A DNA stretch of 64,000 bases from Niveispirillum sp943371025 (GTDB taxonomy: Bacteria > Pseudomonadota > Alphaproteobacteria > Azospirillales > Azospirillaceae). Location: NCBI GenBank assembly GCA_943371025.1, contig CALRTC020000014.1, positions 1-64,000 of the forward strand, in the 5' to 3' direction. Below the pieces are notes generated by a model, which was not told where the DNA came from, ran no database searches, and was given only the letters and a program-made list of their open reading frames with translations. The position numbers and the translations under genes are program-made. Positions 42,851 to 51,333 of the stretch are shown here, one piece after another (the stretch's first letter is position 1; each line of letters opens with the position of its first letter).

Positions 42851-45175
42851 TCAGTAGCGGACGGCAACAGACAGCCGTATATCGCGGCCCGGTTCATAGA
42901 CGCCTGCGACCCCTTCCCAACCCGCAATGGCATTATAGTCGGCCACGCTGGCATGCGCCCGATACAGCTTGTCGAAGAGGTTATAGACGCCGGCTGTCAG
43001 GGTCAGGCTGTCATCGGCCAGCGGCTGCCAGCGGGCGAACAGGTCGACCACCGTATAGCCGGGCTTGCTGACATATTGAGTTTTGTCGATCCAGCCGATG
43101 GAGACACCGCGCTGCAGAACCTCGATATCCTTCAGCGCATCGAACCGTGTCACCGCCACCTCGAATCCCAGAGCAGGCGTAGGCGCATAGCCCGCCGTAA
43201 CGCTCCAATTGTCCCCGACCGAGTTTCCCAGGCCGATATGTTCATAGCCTTCGATAAGGTCGCCATTCAGCCGCGACCGGTAATGGTTATAGTAAGCGTC
43301 AATGGCGAAGGGGCCATGGCTATATCCGGCCCTCAACTCCATGCCCTTGGCCCGGAACCGCCCAACATTTTCGTAATAGACGGCGTCCTGAGGCGGTGCG
43401 CCATTGCCAATCTGGTCCAGGATCACATCCTTGATTTGCATATTGTAATAGGCGAACGACGCGCGGAAGCCATCCTGGTCATAAGCCAGCCCCGTTTCGA
43501 AGTTCCCGACCTTCTCGGGCTTGAGGGTCGGAGACAGCGAGATGCGGCCCGGACGTTTTTCCAAGGTGAAGGCGTCGCCGATCTCCTTGCCACGGAACGC
43601 CTCGGCATAGCCCAGATTGGCCGATACCGCGTCGGTGATCTGATAATTCAGGCCGGCATTCAGACTGATCCCGTCACTGTCAGTGCCGTTGGCATAGGTC
43701 ACCTGATCCAGATCATAGGCGTCATAGCGTGCGCCAAAGCTGATCAGCAGCGGTTCAGCAAGCTGCCAATGGTCCTGCACGTAAAGGCCCAGCAACTCCC
43801 CCTTCTCCTTGAAACGACCGACAGCAGCATTCCAGGCCCAGCGACCCCAGACCGCCGGATCGCCCAGATACCCCCCGGTCACCTGATCATCCCGATATTC
43901 ACCACCCACAGTCACGTCATGGGCGGCAACGTCAAAACGCGCGCGCAGGTCGGCCCCTCGACTGCGGATGGTGCCGCCATAAAGACCCCAACGGTCATAA
44001 CGATCCTGGACGAAACGCGAGCGGGTCCAGTATCCGGTCGCCTCAAGGTCAACCAGATCAAACTCCCCCTGATAGTTGAGGACCGCCGTCTGCCGCTTGC
44101 CCTCCGCCGGGAACAAACGCGCGCCCTCCAGCACCGGCCAGTTGGGGCGCTGACCAAAGGATGCCTTTTCATTGCGTTGTTCAAAGCTGGCGGTCAGATA
44201 ATGATCGTCCGCCACCTGGCCACCCAGCTTCACGAAGCCAAGTTCCTGTTCGGCCGACGTACCGCGCAGGCGGTTACCGGCACCATCCTTCATATCGTCA
44301 CGATCGACCCGCACATAGGAACCGACAAACCCGATGTCATCGGCCAGACGACCGTAAAGCGTACCACTCAGCTTGTAGGCGTCATTGCTGAACCAGCCCG
44401 CCTTGGCGATGCCGCCCATATTGCGGTCTGCCGCCAACAGGTCATCAGCATCCTTGGTACGGAAGCGGATGGCACCACCGATGGCTCCAAAGCCAGCGGT
44501 CGCTTCGCCAGCCCCCGCCTGCACCTCGACGCTTTTCAGCAATTCGGGCTCAATGGACACGCGACCCACATGATGAAACAATGTCCCATGCTGGGGCGCA
44601 CCATCGACGGTGACGTTCAGCAGACTATCCTCTAGCCCTCGCACATAGATTTTCTGCGCAATGCCGACTGATCCGCCGACCGATACCGACGGCACCTGCC
44701 GGAACAGGTCTGACAGGTCGGCCGCCTGCCGCATCTCGATCTCTTTTTGGTCAATGGCGACGTCGGTCAGCACGCCGACCACCACGATCTCCGGCAGGTG
44801 GGTCGCCGCATCCGGCACCCGCCCGGCGGGCCGGACGGAAGCGGGCAGCGGCGACAGGCTATAGGTCCCGCCCTGCCCGACCTGCGCCCGCAGGCCGGTG
44901 CCAGCCAGCAGCCGTTCCAGGGCCAGCGCGGGCGTGAAACGCCCGGACAGGCCCGGCGTCTGCTTTCCGCGCACCAGATCGGGATCAACGGTGATGATCA
45001 ACCCGGCTTGCTGTCCCAGCCGCGCCACGGCGGCACCCAGCGGCCCCGCCGGAATGTTGAACACCTGTTCCGCAGTCTCCTGCGCCACGGCCGGCGGCAC
45101 CGTCACAATGCCGGCCCCGGCCAGCAGCGCCACGGCAGCGGCCATCTGGCCCATCTTCTTCCAATCACGCATCAT
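42851..45175 (-). CDS. FecA-like TonB-dependent receptor with STN domain
   Basis: This protein of about 774 residues has a signal peptide, then an STN signalling domain (QVFNIPAGPLGAAVARLG, about 38-95), a plug (ATTHLPEI-like linker, then DLSDLFRQVPSVSVGG) and a 22-strand barrel ending in RY. The STN domain contacts the FecR-like regulator upstream, so ligand binding should switch on the FecI-like sigma factor. Hallmark plug segments such as YVRGLEDSLLNVTVDGA are present. The ligand is unknown, probably an iron chelate. The start is ATG at 45175 or 45172. Confidence 0.9.
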   Translation of the reverse strand: MMRDWKKMGQMAAAVALLAGAGIVTVPPAVAQETAEQVFNIPAGPLGAAVARLGQQAGLIITVDPDLVRGKQTPGLSGRFTPALALERLLAGTGLRAQVGQGGTYSLSPLPASVRPAGRVPDAATHLPEIVVVGVLTDVAIDQKEIEMRQAADLSDLFRQVPSVSVGGSVGIAQKIYVRGLEDSLLNVTVDGAPQHGTLFHHVGRVSIEPELLKSVEVQAGAGEATAGFGAIGGAIRFRTKDADDLLAADRNMGGIAKAGWFSNDAYKLSGTLYGRLADDIGFVGSYVRVDRDDMKDGAGNRLRGTSAEQELGFVKLGGQVADDHYLTASFEQRNEKASFGQRPNWPVLEGARLFPAEGKRQTAVLNYQGEFDLVDLEATGYWTRSRFVQDRYDRWGLYGGTIRSRGADLRARFDVAAHDVTVGGEYRDDQVTGGYLGDPAVWGRWAWNAAVGRFKEKGELLGLYVQDHWQLAEPLLISFGARYDAYDLDQVTYANGTDSDGISLNAGLNYQITDAVSANLGYAEAFRGKEIGDAFTLEKRPGRISLSPTLKPEKVGNFETGLAYDQDGFRASFAYYNMQIKDVILDQIGNGAPPQDAVYYENVGRFRAKGMELRAGYSHGPFAIDAYYNHYRSRLNGDLIEGYEHIGLGNSVGDNWSVTAGYAPTPALGFEVAVTRFDALKDIEVLQRGVSIGWIDKTQYVSKPGYTVVDLFARWQPLADDSLTLTAGVYNLFDKLYRAHASVADYNAIAGWEGVAGVYEPGRDIRLSVAVRY

Positions 45176-45256
45176 CCCAGTCCTTGGCAAGAATGTCTTT
45201 CCGCCATGGAGGACGGGCGACATTGCGAAACGGGACAGGCTGGCGTGGAAATATTT

Positions 45257-46225
45257 TCAGCGGTTGGCGGAGAGCAGCAGGTCGCCCTGACTGTCGCGCG
45301 TCAAACGCAGGCCCGTGGCCGCCGCCAGTGCCTGTGCCGCGCGGTCGGTATCGTCCAGCGGAAAGCTGCCGGTCACGCGCCGACCGTTCAGAAGACTGGC
45401 ATCACACCGGATCGGGCGCCCCCGCTGACGGTTCAATTCGGCAAGCAGATCAGCCACCGGCATATCATCCGCCTCCAGCCAGCCGCGCGTCCAGGCCGTA
45501 GCCGCACGCGGATCAACATCGGACAGCGGCGTCACGCCCGCCTGGGTGACCATCGCCCGTTGCCCGGCCGTCAGTTGCCGACAATCCGCCGGGTTGGCCT
45601 GTCCGCAGACACGCACGCGGGATTCCACCACCGTAACAAGGGTGCGCCCACCCTCTTTACGCACAATGAACGCCGTGCCCAGGGCAGTTGCCGTGCCGTC
45701 CACCGTCGCCACGGTGAAGGGGCGGGCGGCATCAGGTGACACTGTGGCTTGAACCTGTCCCCGGAACAGCGTGACCCGGCGCTCCGCCGAAGCCATATCG
45801 ACATCGGCGGCACTTCCCCCATCGAGGATCAGAGCGGAACCGTCGGAAAGGACCAGCGACCGCCGTTCCCCACGTCCGGTCTGATGATCGGGGAAAAGCG
45901 GTGCCAACCAGGGGGAGGCCGAAAGCCAGCCTGCCCCCACCAGCAAAAGCAGCAGACCCAGCGCCACCATGGCCGGGCGTCGTCCCGAAAGCGACCGACC
46001 TTTGGTAGCCATGCCCAATGCTGCACGCTCCGCCCCGTCAAGCCGGTCGAAACGGCCCGCCAGTCCCCGCATCCGCTCCAACGCCAAACGATTGCGCGGG
46101 TCCTCGCAACACCAGCGCTCACACGCCTCCTGCACCCGCTGACTGACGCGTTCGTCGTCAAGCAATGCCGCCCAATGGGCCGCACGCGCCACGATCTCTG
46201 GCGTCGGTGCAGTCGCCGCCCGCAT
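45257..46225 (-). CDS. FecR-like anti-sigma regulator
   Basis: This protein of about 322 residues has an N-terminal cytoplasmic part with the FecR pattern (EIVARAAHWAALLDDE, then CEDPRNRLALERM), one transmembrane helix (about 84-104, VALGLLLLLVGAGWL) and a periplasmic FecR domain (RSLVLSDGSALILDGGS, then TALGTAFIVR). It passes the signal from the STN-bearing receptor to the sigma factor. Its ATG overlaps the sigma stop (TGATG). Confidence 0.92.
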   Translation of the reverse strand: MRAATAPTPEIVARAAHWAALLDDERVSQRVQEACERWCCEDPRNRLALERMRGLAGRFDRLDGAERAALGMATKGRSLSGRRPAMVALGLLLLLVGAGWLSASPWLAPLFPDHQTGRGERRSLVLSDGSALILDGGSAADVDMASAERRVTLFRGQVQATVSPDAARPFTVATVDGTATALGTAFIVRKEGGRTLVTVVESRVRVCGQANPADCRQLTAGQRAMVTQAGVTPLSDVDPRAATAWTRGWLEADDMPVADLLAELNRQRGRPIRCDASLLNGRRVTGSFPLDDTDRAAQALAAATGLRLTRDSQGDLLLSANR

Positions 46226-46728
46226 CAGGCGTCCCCATAGGCCAGGACGTAGCATCGGGAATAGGCGGCTGCGATATGGCGCTTAACCGTCCGATCCGAT
46301 ATCCCCAGGGCCACCGCGATCTCTGCATGCGCCAACCCATCCAGTCGCCGCAGCAGGAAGGCCTGCCGCACCAGATGCGGCAGACCATCCAGCAGCCGCA
46401 GGATACTATCCAGAAGTTGCACCGCCTCGGCGATGCGCTCCGGTGTTAGGTGATCGGCGCTGCCATATCGGTCAGCAACGATATCCAGATAGGCACGCTC
46501 CACCTCCCGCGCGCGGATATCGTCAATCAGCAGACGACGGGCGACGGTGGCCAGGTAACGCTTGGCATCCTCCGGCATTGCAGGCCGTTTCTCCAACAGC
46601 CGACAGAAAGTGTCATGGGCCAGATCGGCTGCCCGCTGCGGACAGTGCGTGTACCGGCGCAGCCAGTCGCGCAACCATTCGCCATGGGTCGCATAAAGCC
46701 CCCCGATATCCGCGACGGCGTCGCCCAC
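46225..46728 (-). CDS. FecI-like ECF sigma factor
   Basis: This 167-residue ECF sigma factor has region 2 at the N-terminus (RAADLAHDTFCRLLEKRP, ARRLLIDDIRARE) and region 4 (LDGLPHLVRQAFLLRRLDGL, then GISDRTVKRHI). It should activate the receptor operon directly downstream under iron-limited, ligand-bound conditions. A Fur-like box lies 50-66 bp upstream of the start. It heads the operon sigma, FecR-like, FecA-like, PepSY. Confidence 0.93.
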   Translation of the reverse strand: MGDAVADIGGLYATHGEWLRDWLRRYTHCPQRAADLAHDTFCRLLEKRPAMPEDAKRYLATVARRLLIDDIRAREVERAYLDIVADRYGSADHLTPERIAEAVQLLDSILRLLDGLPHLVRQAFLLRRLDGLAHAEIAVALGISDRTVKRHIAAAYSRCYVLAYGDA

Positions 46729-46768
46729 TCGATCCCCCCAGCAGAACGATAAGATGCACAGACCTCAG

Positions 46769-48283
46769 TTAGCTGGATTGAGATTGATTATCAACAACAG
46801 TTCGACCAAACCGGATACTGGCAAGAAGCAGGACCGCCATCACCAGCAGAACCGCATTGACGACCCAGCCCATCGGGTCGGCACCCGGCCCCATCCGCAA
46901 TAGCGCATGCAGCAGCGCTAGCGCTGCAAGCAGCTTCCCGGACAGCGACCGCCCCCAACGCGACAGCACATCGACGCTCAGGAAGGCCGCCGCGGCCAAC
47001 ACCGCCAAGGTCAAAACGCCCCACAGGGCCAGAGCCATCTGTTGCGTCGCCGCCGGCACCACCAGAACAACGATCGCTGCACCGGTTAGCGCCAGCGGCT
47101 GACCCCAGACGGTAGCCGTCCACACCCGTTCCCATCCCGGCGCCGGTCGTCCCTTGTCACGCCGCCGCGCCAGCCAGATAGTGACCCCGTTCATGGCCAT
47201 ATAAGTAAGGCCCAGACCCAGCAAGCCATAGGCGATCTTCACCAAACCGCCACCGAACCAGCCGAAATGCAGGGTACCCAGGGAGCCGATGATCCCTTCC
47301 CCCACATTTGCCTCATCAGCGCGCTTGCTGAAAAAGAGCTTGCCCTCCCGGTCGAATGTATAGGCGTCGGTGTGAGCCAGACGTTGTGACCCGTCATCGA
47401 CATTGAACAAGGCGGCCCCGCCCATTTCCGTCGGATGTTCCAGGAAGATATACTTGATCCGCCCGTCCGTGTGCCGTGCGACTTCAGCGAACATCGGGAC
47501 AAGGTCCAGCAACGGGGCTGGACGCGGGTCATCCGCCGGGTGCGGCGGCACGAACAGGGCATAGACCTTTTCCGTGTCCCCTTGGAAAACCGCAAGCCCC
47601 AGCACGCCGACGATCAGCGTGGTCAGCCCCAGCAATGCCCCAGTCAATGACACGGTGAAATGAAAGGGCAGCGCCCAGACCCCGATCCGGTTATGCAGGT
47701 CGGCCTCCTGCAACCGCCGCGACCCGCCAAAGCGCAGATGGAAGGCATCGCGGAAGAGACGCGGATGCGCCAGCAGACCGGAGATCAGTGAGGACAGCAG
47801 GGCGACCCCCGTCAATCCGACCAGGAACATGCCCCAACTGCGCGGCAGATGCAGGTGGATATGCAGGGCCGTCAGGAACTCCGCCCACGGGCTGGCGGCC
47901 CCTTCTGTCAAAACACCCTCAGCATCAGCGATCCAGTGGCGGGTGGTGCCGGCAACATCGGTCGTCACCTTCAACCAGGGCAACTCATCGCCGGGCAGGG
48001 TGATATAGACATGCTCCACACCCTCCCCTGTGGCGGCAACCGCCGCTGCCATTGCCTCCTGTGCCGTCTCGGGCGAGACAGCATCCACGCGTGGCATGCC
48101 CGCACTTTCCCAGCGCTGCAGCTCATGGGCAAAGACGGCGATGCTGCCGGTCAAGCAGACAAGATAGAGGATGGCGGCGAAGGCCAGGCCCAAGCCGCTA
48201 TGTCCCTTCAGGACGGCGGCCACGAAACCGGGGGGCAGCAGCGGGCGGCGCTTGCGGTTGGCGCTATTGGGAAGGTCCGTCAT
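46769..48283 (-). CDS. PepSY-domain membrane reductase
   Basis: This protein of about 504 residues has several transmembrane helices and PepSY features: FVAAVLKGHSGLGLAFAAIL, LHIHLHLPRSWGMF, and DLHNRIGVWALPFHFTVSLT. Conserved His pairs in the helices suggest heme binding. It probably reduces iron chelates imported by the adjacent TonB receptor. The ATG at 48283 overlaps the previous gene stop; the long frame extending to 48757 is antisense-like. A Fur-like site lies within its 3' end. Confidence 0.88.
   Translation of the reverse strand: MTDLPNSANRKRRPLLPPGFVAAVLKGHSGLGLAFAAILYLVCLTGSIAVFAHELQRWESAGMPRVDAVSPETAQEAMAAAVAATGEGVEHVYITLPGDELPWLKVTTDVAGTTRHWIADAEGVLTEGAASPWAEFLTALHIHLHLPRSWGMFLVGLTGVALLSSLISGLLAHPRLFRDAFHLRFGGSRRLQEADLHNRIGVWALPFHFTVSLTGALLGLTTLIVGVLGLAVFQGDTEKVYALFVPPHPADDPRPAPLLDLVPMFAEVARHTDGRIKYIFLEHPTEMGGAALFNVDDGSQRLAHTDAYTFDREGKLFFSKRADEANVGEGIIGSLGTLHFGWFGGGLVKIAYGLLGLGLTYMAMNGVTIWLARRRDKGRPAPGWERVWTATVWGQPLALTGAAIVVLVVPAATQQMALALWGVLTLAVLAAAAFLSVDVLSRWGRSLSGKLLAALALLHALLRMGPGADPMGWVVNAVLLVMAVLLLASIRFGRTVVDNQSQSS
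46779..46794. promoter_or_regulatory. Candidate Fur box upstream of fecI-like gene
   Basis: On the minus strand the site reads TTGATAATCAATCTCAA, a partial 7-1-7 palindrome of the GATAAT type. It lies inside the 3' end of the PepSY gene and 50 bp upstream of the sigma gene start. Iron repression is the inferred role. Confidence 0.45.
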
Positions 48284-48855
48284 GCGAAGCCCTTCAGGAT
48301 GGAAGCGGTGAAGCCGACCACGGCCGTGCCCAACAGCACGGCCGTGGCCCGGATGATGCGATTGTCGGCAAGCGTCCAGGCCATGGCGCCACCCCAGACC
48401 AGCGGCACCAGCAGCCCGCCCACCACCAGCCGCGTCTGGGCGGCGCCCGGCACCCAGACGGCATAGGCGATGCCGGTGGCCAGGGCCGCGACCATGCCGA
48501 TGGGACCGGCCAGCGACCAGCGCAGGATGGTCCGCCAGGTCGTGCTGGGCCGTTCCAGCGGCTCCGGTGCCAAGCTTTCCCGGCCCGCCCTTCCGGCACG
48601 GGCCTTGCGCACCTGAAGGCCCAGCGCGACCAGATACAGGGCCGCCACCGGCACCAGCGACAAGGCGATGAAGGGTCCGCGAACCGGACCCAATATCCAG
48701 GCCGGCGCGATGAGACTGACCAGGATCAGCGTCCAACCAGACTGCAGCCAGGGCCAACGGCCCTGACCACCACCCAGACGCCAGGACTGGCGCAAGGCCC
48801 AGACTCCGCCCAGCCCAGCCGCCAGGATCAGCGCGAATGGCAGTTGGTCGCTCAC
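48280..48855 (-). CDS. Multi-pass membrane protein of unknown function
   Basis: This 191-residue protein has five or six hydrophobic helices. Two are WTLILVSLIAPAWILG and GPIGMVAALATGIAYAVWV. The GTG start overlaps the TonB receptor stop, and its stop overlaps the PepSY start, so it is tightly bound to an iron-uptake operon. No named family is recognised. It may be a partner subunit of the PepSY reductase. Confidence 0.75.
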   Translation of the reverse strand: MSDQLPFALILAAGLGGVWALRQSWRLGGGQGRWPWLQSGWTLILVSLIAPAWILGPVRGPFIALSLVPVAALYLVALGLQVRKARAGRAGRESLAPEPLERPSTTWRTILRWSLAGPIGMVAALATGIAYAVWVPGAAQTRLVVGGLLVPLVWGGAMAWTLADNRIIRATAVLLGTAVVGFTASILKGFA

Positions 48856-51113
48856 AGCCGCCCCTCCAGCATCACGCCGATCACCCGCGGCGCCCCCAGC
48901 AAGGCCTGCTGTGTCGCGGCATATTCATACTGCTTGTATTTTTCATCGAACAGGTTGTTGGCGAAGACGGAAACGGTCCAATCCTCATACGTGTAGGCCA
49001 GTTTCGTGTTCACCAGGGTCCGTGCCTCAAGCCGCATATTCTCCTGCGGGCGCGCGACGTCGCCGAAGACCTCCGTACGGTGGCTGCCATTCACATTCAG
49101 GGCGAACCCGTCACCGAAGCGGACATTGAAGCCGGCCGCCAGCGTCCAGCGTGGGGCATAAGGGAATTCCAGGCCGGACAGATCGGTAGCCGAGCCGACA
49201 TTGGTCTTGAATTCATCAAACTTGGTGCGGGTATGGCCCAGCGAAGCGTACCAATCGACCTCATCGGTAATCCGGTGGCTCAATTCCACTTCGCCGCCAT
49301 AGACATGGGACCGGCCGGCATTGACCGTATGATAATCATAGAGGTTCAGGCCGAAATTGACTGTCGTCTGCTGATCCTTCCAGTCGATATAGTAGGCATT
49401 GGCATTCAAGGTCAGGCGCCCGTCCAGCCATTGCGAGCGCAGGGACAATTCATAGTTCCAGGTAAATTCCGGATCATAGGCAAAGGCCTGCGAACGCGCC
49501 GTATTGGCCGTCGTGCCGCCGGACCGGTAGCCACGCTGAACCAGGAAGGTCGTGGACAGGTCCGGCGTCCAAGCCCATTCGGCCCCCAGCTTGGGCAGCC
49601 AGGCATTGAAGTTGCGCGTGGAGCGTGGTGTCGCGCCCGACGCCTGATCCACCAGCCCCTGCACGCCGGCATTGATGGCGGTGATCAGCGGGGCGTAGGC
49701 ACCGAAGACGGTGGGGTTGGGATAGGTGCCGGCAAAGCTGGCCGTCTGCGTCACCGTGACCGTATTACGCTCATGATCATAACGCAGGCCACCCAGCAGC
49801 GACAATTGATCGGTCAATTCCACCCGCCCATCGGTGAAGAGAGCCATTGTCTCCACCTTCATCGGCATGTCTGCCGCATACTGCACAGTAATGTTGGGTA
49901 GCGCGGTTGCGTAAAGGGAGGCGATCTGTCCCGCCGTGGCAGCATCGAACCCGGCTCCCTGCAATAGCAGCGAGACCTGATTGATGGGTGTCGGCACCAG
50001 GGTGCGGCTTTCGGAATTGCTCTGCTGGTCGCGATGGTAATAATAAGCGCCCACCAGCCCTTTCACCCAGTCCGCATCATGATGCAGACGCAGTTCCTGC
50101 GAGAAGGTCTTGTACTGCGCCGGATTGATGCCATAGCTCACCGGCTGGGCGGTATTGTCGCCGTCATAGGTCCGAAGATGGTCGACATCGCTGTAATTGC
50201 TGACAGCACTGAGCGAAGTGCGGTCAGCAATCTCGTAATCCAGCTCCAGATTGACGATGTCGGCGCGCGTATCGCTGCTGTTGGGATAGTCACCATAGGC
50301 GACCCGGTCGTCATAATAATCGGGTGCGGCGGTACTGGCGTAGGTGAAGGTGTACCCGGCCTCCTTCTTGAAATGCGTATAACCCAGCCGCGCTTCCAGT
50401 TCGGGCAGCGCCTGTGGCGTCCAGAGAAGTTTGGTCCGCACAAGGGTGCTGTCCAGCGGCTCCTCCGGCGTGTCGCGTGTAACATTATGGATGAAATTGT
50501 CGCTGTCGCGCTTCTCCGCCGCGACCCGGAAAGCCAGTTCATCGGCAACCAGCGGCCCGCCACTGGCCAGGGCGAAGCTGGTCGTATCGCCGCTCGACCG
50601 GATGGCGCGGCCCCTCAGATCCCAGTCGAAGGTCGGGTCCTGTGTGCGCAGCACGATTGCACCGGCCAGCGCGTTCAAACCCTGTAGCGTTGATTGCGGT
50701 CCCCGGAAAATCTCCACCTGGCCCAAGTCCCAGGTGTCGGTGGGACCGGACGCGATAATCCCATCGGGCAAGGCTGCCCCGTCCAGATAGATGGTGGCCA
50801 ACGGCGCGTCACCACCGCCCGACACGCCGCGATTGGCGATGCCACGGATGGTGAAGCCCGAGGCGCCATAGGTCTCCGCCATATTGGCGGTGCGCTGGAT
50901 GATCTCCTGCAACGACTGGATATTCTCGTCCTCAAGGCGCTGGTCGGTCGTCACGGCGACCGAAGAGGCCGTCTCCTGAAGCGACCGCGCCACCTTCTCC
51001 CCGGTCACGATGATCTCGGTTTCCATCGTGGCATCGACAGACTGTGCGGCAACAACGGGTGCCAGCGCCAGCAAGGCAACAGTGCTGGCAGAAACAACAT
51101 TCGATCTTGACAT
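48852..51113 (-). CDS. TonB-dependent outer-membrane receptor
   Basis: This protein of about 753 residues has a signal peptide (VALLALAPVVAAQ) and the TonB box EIIVTGEK. A plug follows (TIRGIANRGVSGGG, then VEIFRGPQSTLQGLNALAGA), then a barrel with Y/F-ended strands to the C-terminal GRL. It imports a metal chelate or similar small ligand across the outer membrane using TonB energy. It is the first gene of a three-gene operon with a membrane protein and a PepSY reductase. The ATG at 51113 has a GAGGGG site. Confidence 0.9.
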   Translation of the reverse strand: MSRSNVVSASTVALLALAPVVAAQSVDATMETEIIVTGEKVARSLQETASSVAVTTDQRLEDENIQSLQEIIQRTANMAETYGASGFTIRGIANRGVSGGGDAPLATIYLDGAALPDGIIASGPTDTWDLGQVEIFRGPQSTLQGLNALAGAIVLRTQDPTFDWDLRGRAIRSSGDTTSFALASGGPLVADELAFRVAAEKRDSDNFIHNVTRDTPEEPLDSTLVRTKLLWTPQALPELEARLGYTHFKKEAGYTFTYASTAAPDYYDDRVAYGDYPNSSDTRADIVNLELDYEIADRTSLSAVSNYSDVDHLRTYDGDNTAQPVSYGINPAQYKTFSQELRLHHDADWVKGLVGAYYYHRDQQSNSESRTLVPTPINQVSLLLQGAGFDAATAGQIASLYATALPNITVQYAADMPMKVETMALFTDGRVELTDQLSLLGGLRYDHERNTVTVTQTASFAGTYPNPTVFGAYAPLITAINAGVQGLVDQASGATPRSTRNFNAWLPKLGAEWAWTPDLSTTFLVQRGYRSGGTTANTARSQAFAYDPEFTWNYELSLRSQWLDGRLTLNANAYYIDWKDQQTTVNFGLNLYDYHTVNAGRSHVYGGEVELSHRITDEVDWYASLGHTRTKFDEFKTNVGSATDLSGLEFPYAPRWTLAAGFNVRFGDGFALNVNGSHRTEVFGDVARPQENMRLEARTLVNTKLAYTYEDWTVSVFANNLFDEKYKQYEYAATQQALLGAPRVIGVMLEGRL

Positions 51114-51161
51114 AATTACCCCTCCCCCACGGGTCGGCCCTGTGGTACCCATTAGCATTAA

Positions 51162-51185
51162 TAAGAGTCAATCGCATTCGCATAT
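51162..51185. promoter_or_regulatory. Fur-like site for the minus-strand receptor
   Basis: The + strand reads TAAGAGTCAATCGCATTCGC. On the minus strand it contains TGCGAAT, the half-site of the perfect box at 60596-60610. It is within 75 bp of the receptor start. A role in iron repression is inferred. Confidence 0.45.
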
Positions 51186-51257
51186 GCTGTTTTACGGGCA
51201 TTCAGTAGCGAAAGAGGCACAAACACCCATGCAACACATGCAGCATACATATGCGGT

Positions 51258-51278
51258 TAAGAGTCATTCGCATTCTGC
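51258..51278. promoter_or_regulatory. Fur-like site for the plus-strand receptor
   Basis: The + strand reads TTAAGAGTCATTCGCATTC, a near copy of the site at 51162-51185, again with ATTCGCA. The two copies are about 96 bp apart in one divergent region and would allow joint iron control. Confidence 0.45.
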
Positions 51279-51333
51279 GCCCACACCAGTAAACACTATG
51301 CGAATAGTTCTTAATTCGGTTTGGAGCCCTATC

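Noticed and set aside
42716..44635. 639-codon plus-strand ORF opposite the FecA-like receptor
   Set aside because: It is the antisense shadow of a receptor with signal peptide, STN and plug motifs.
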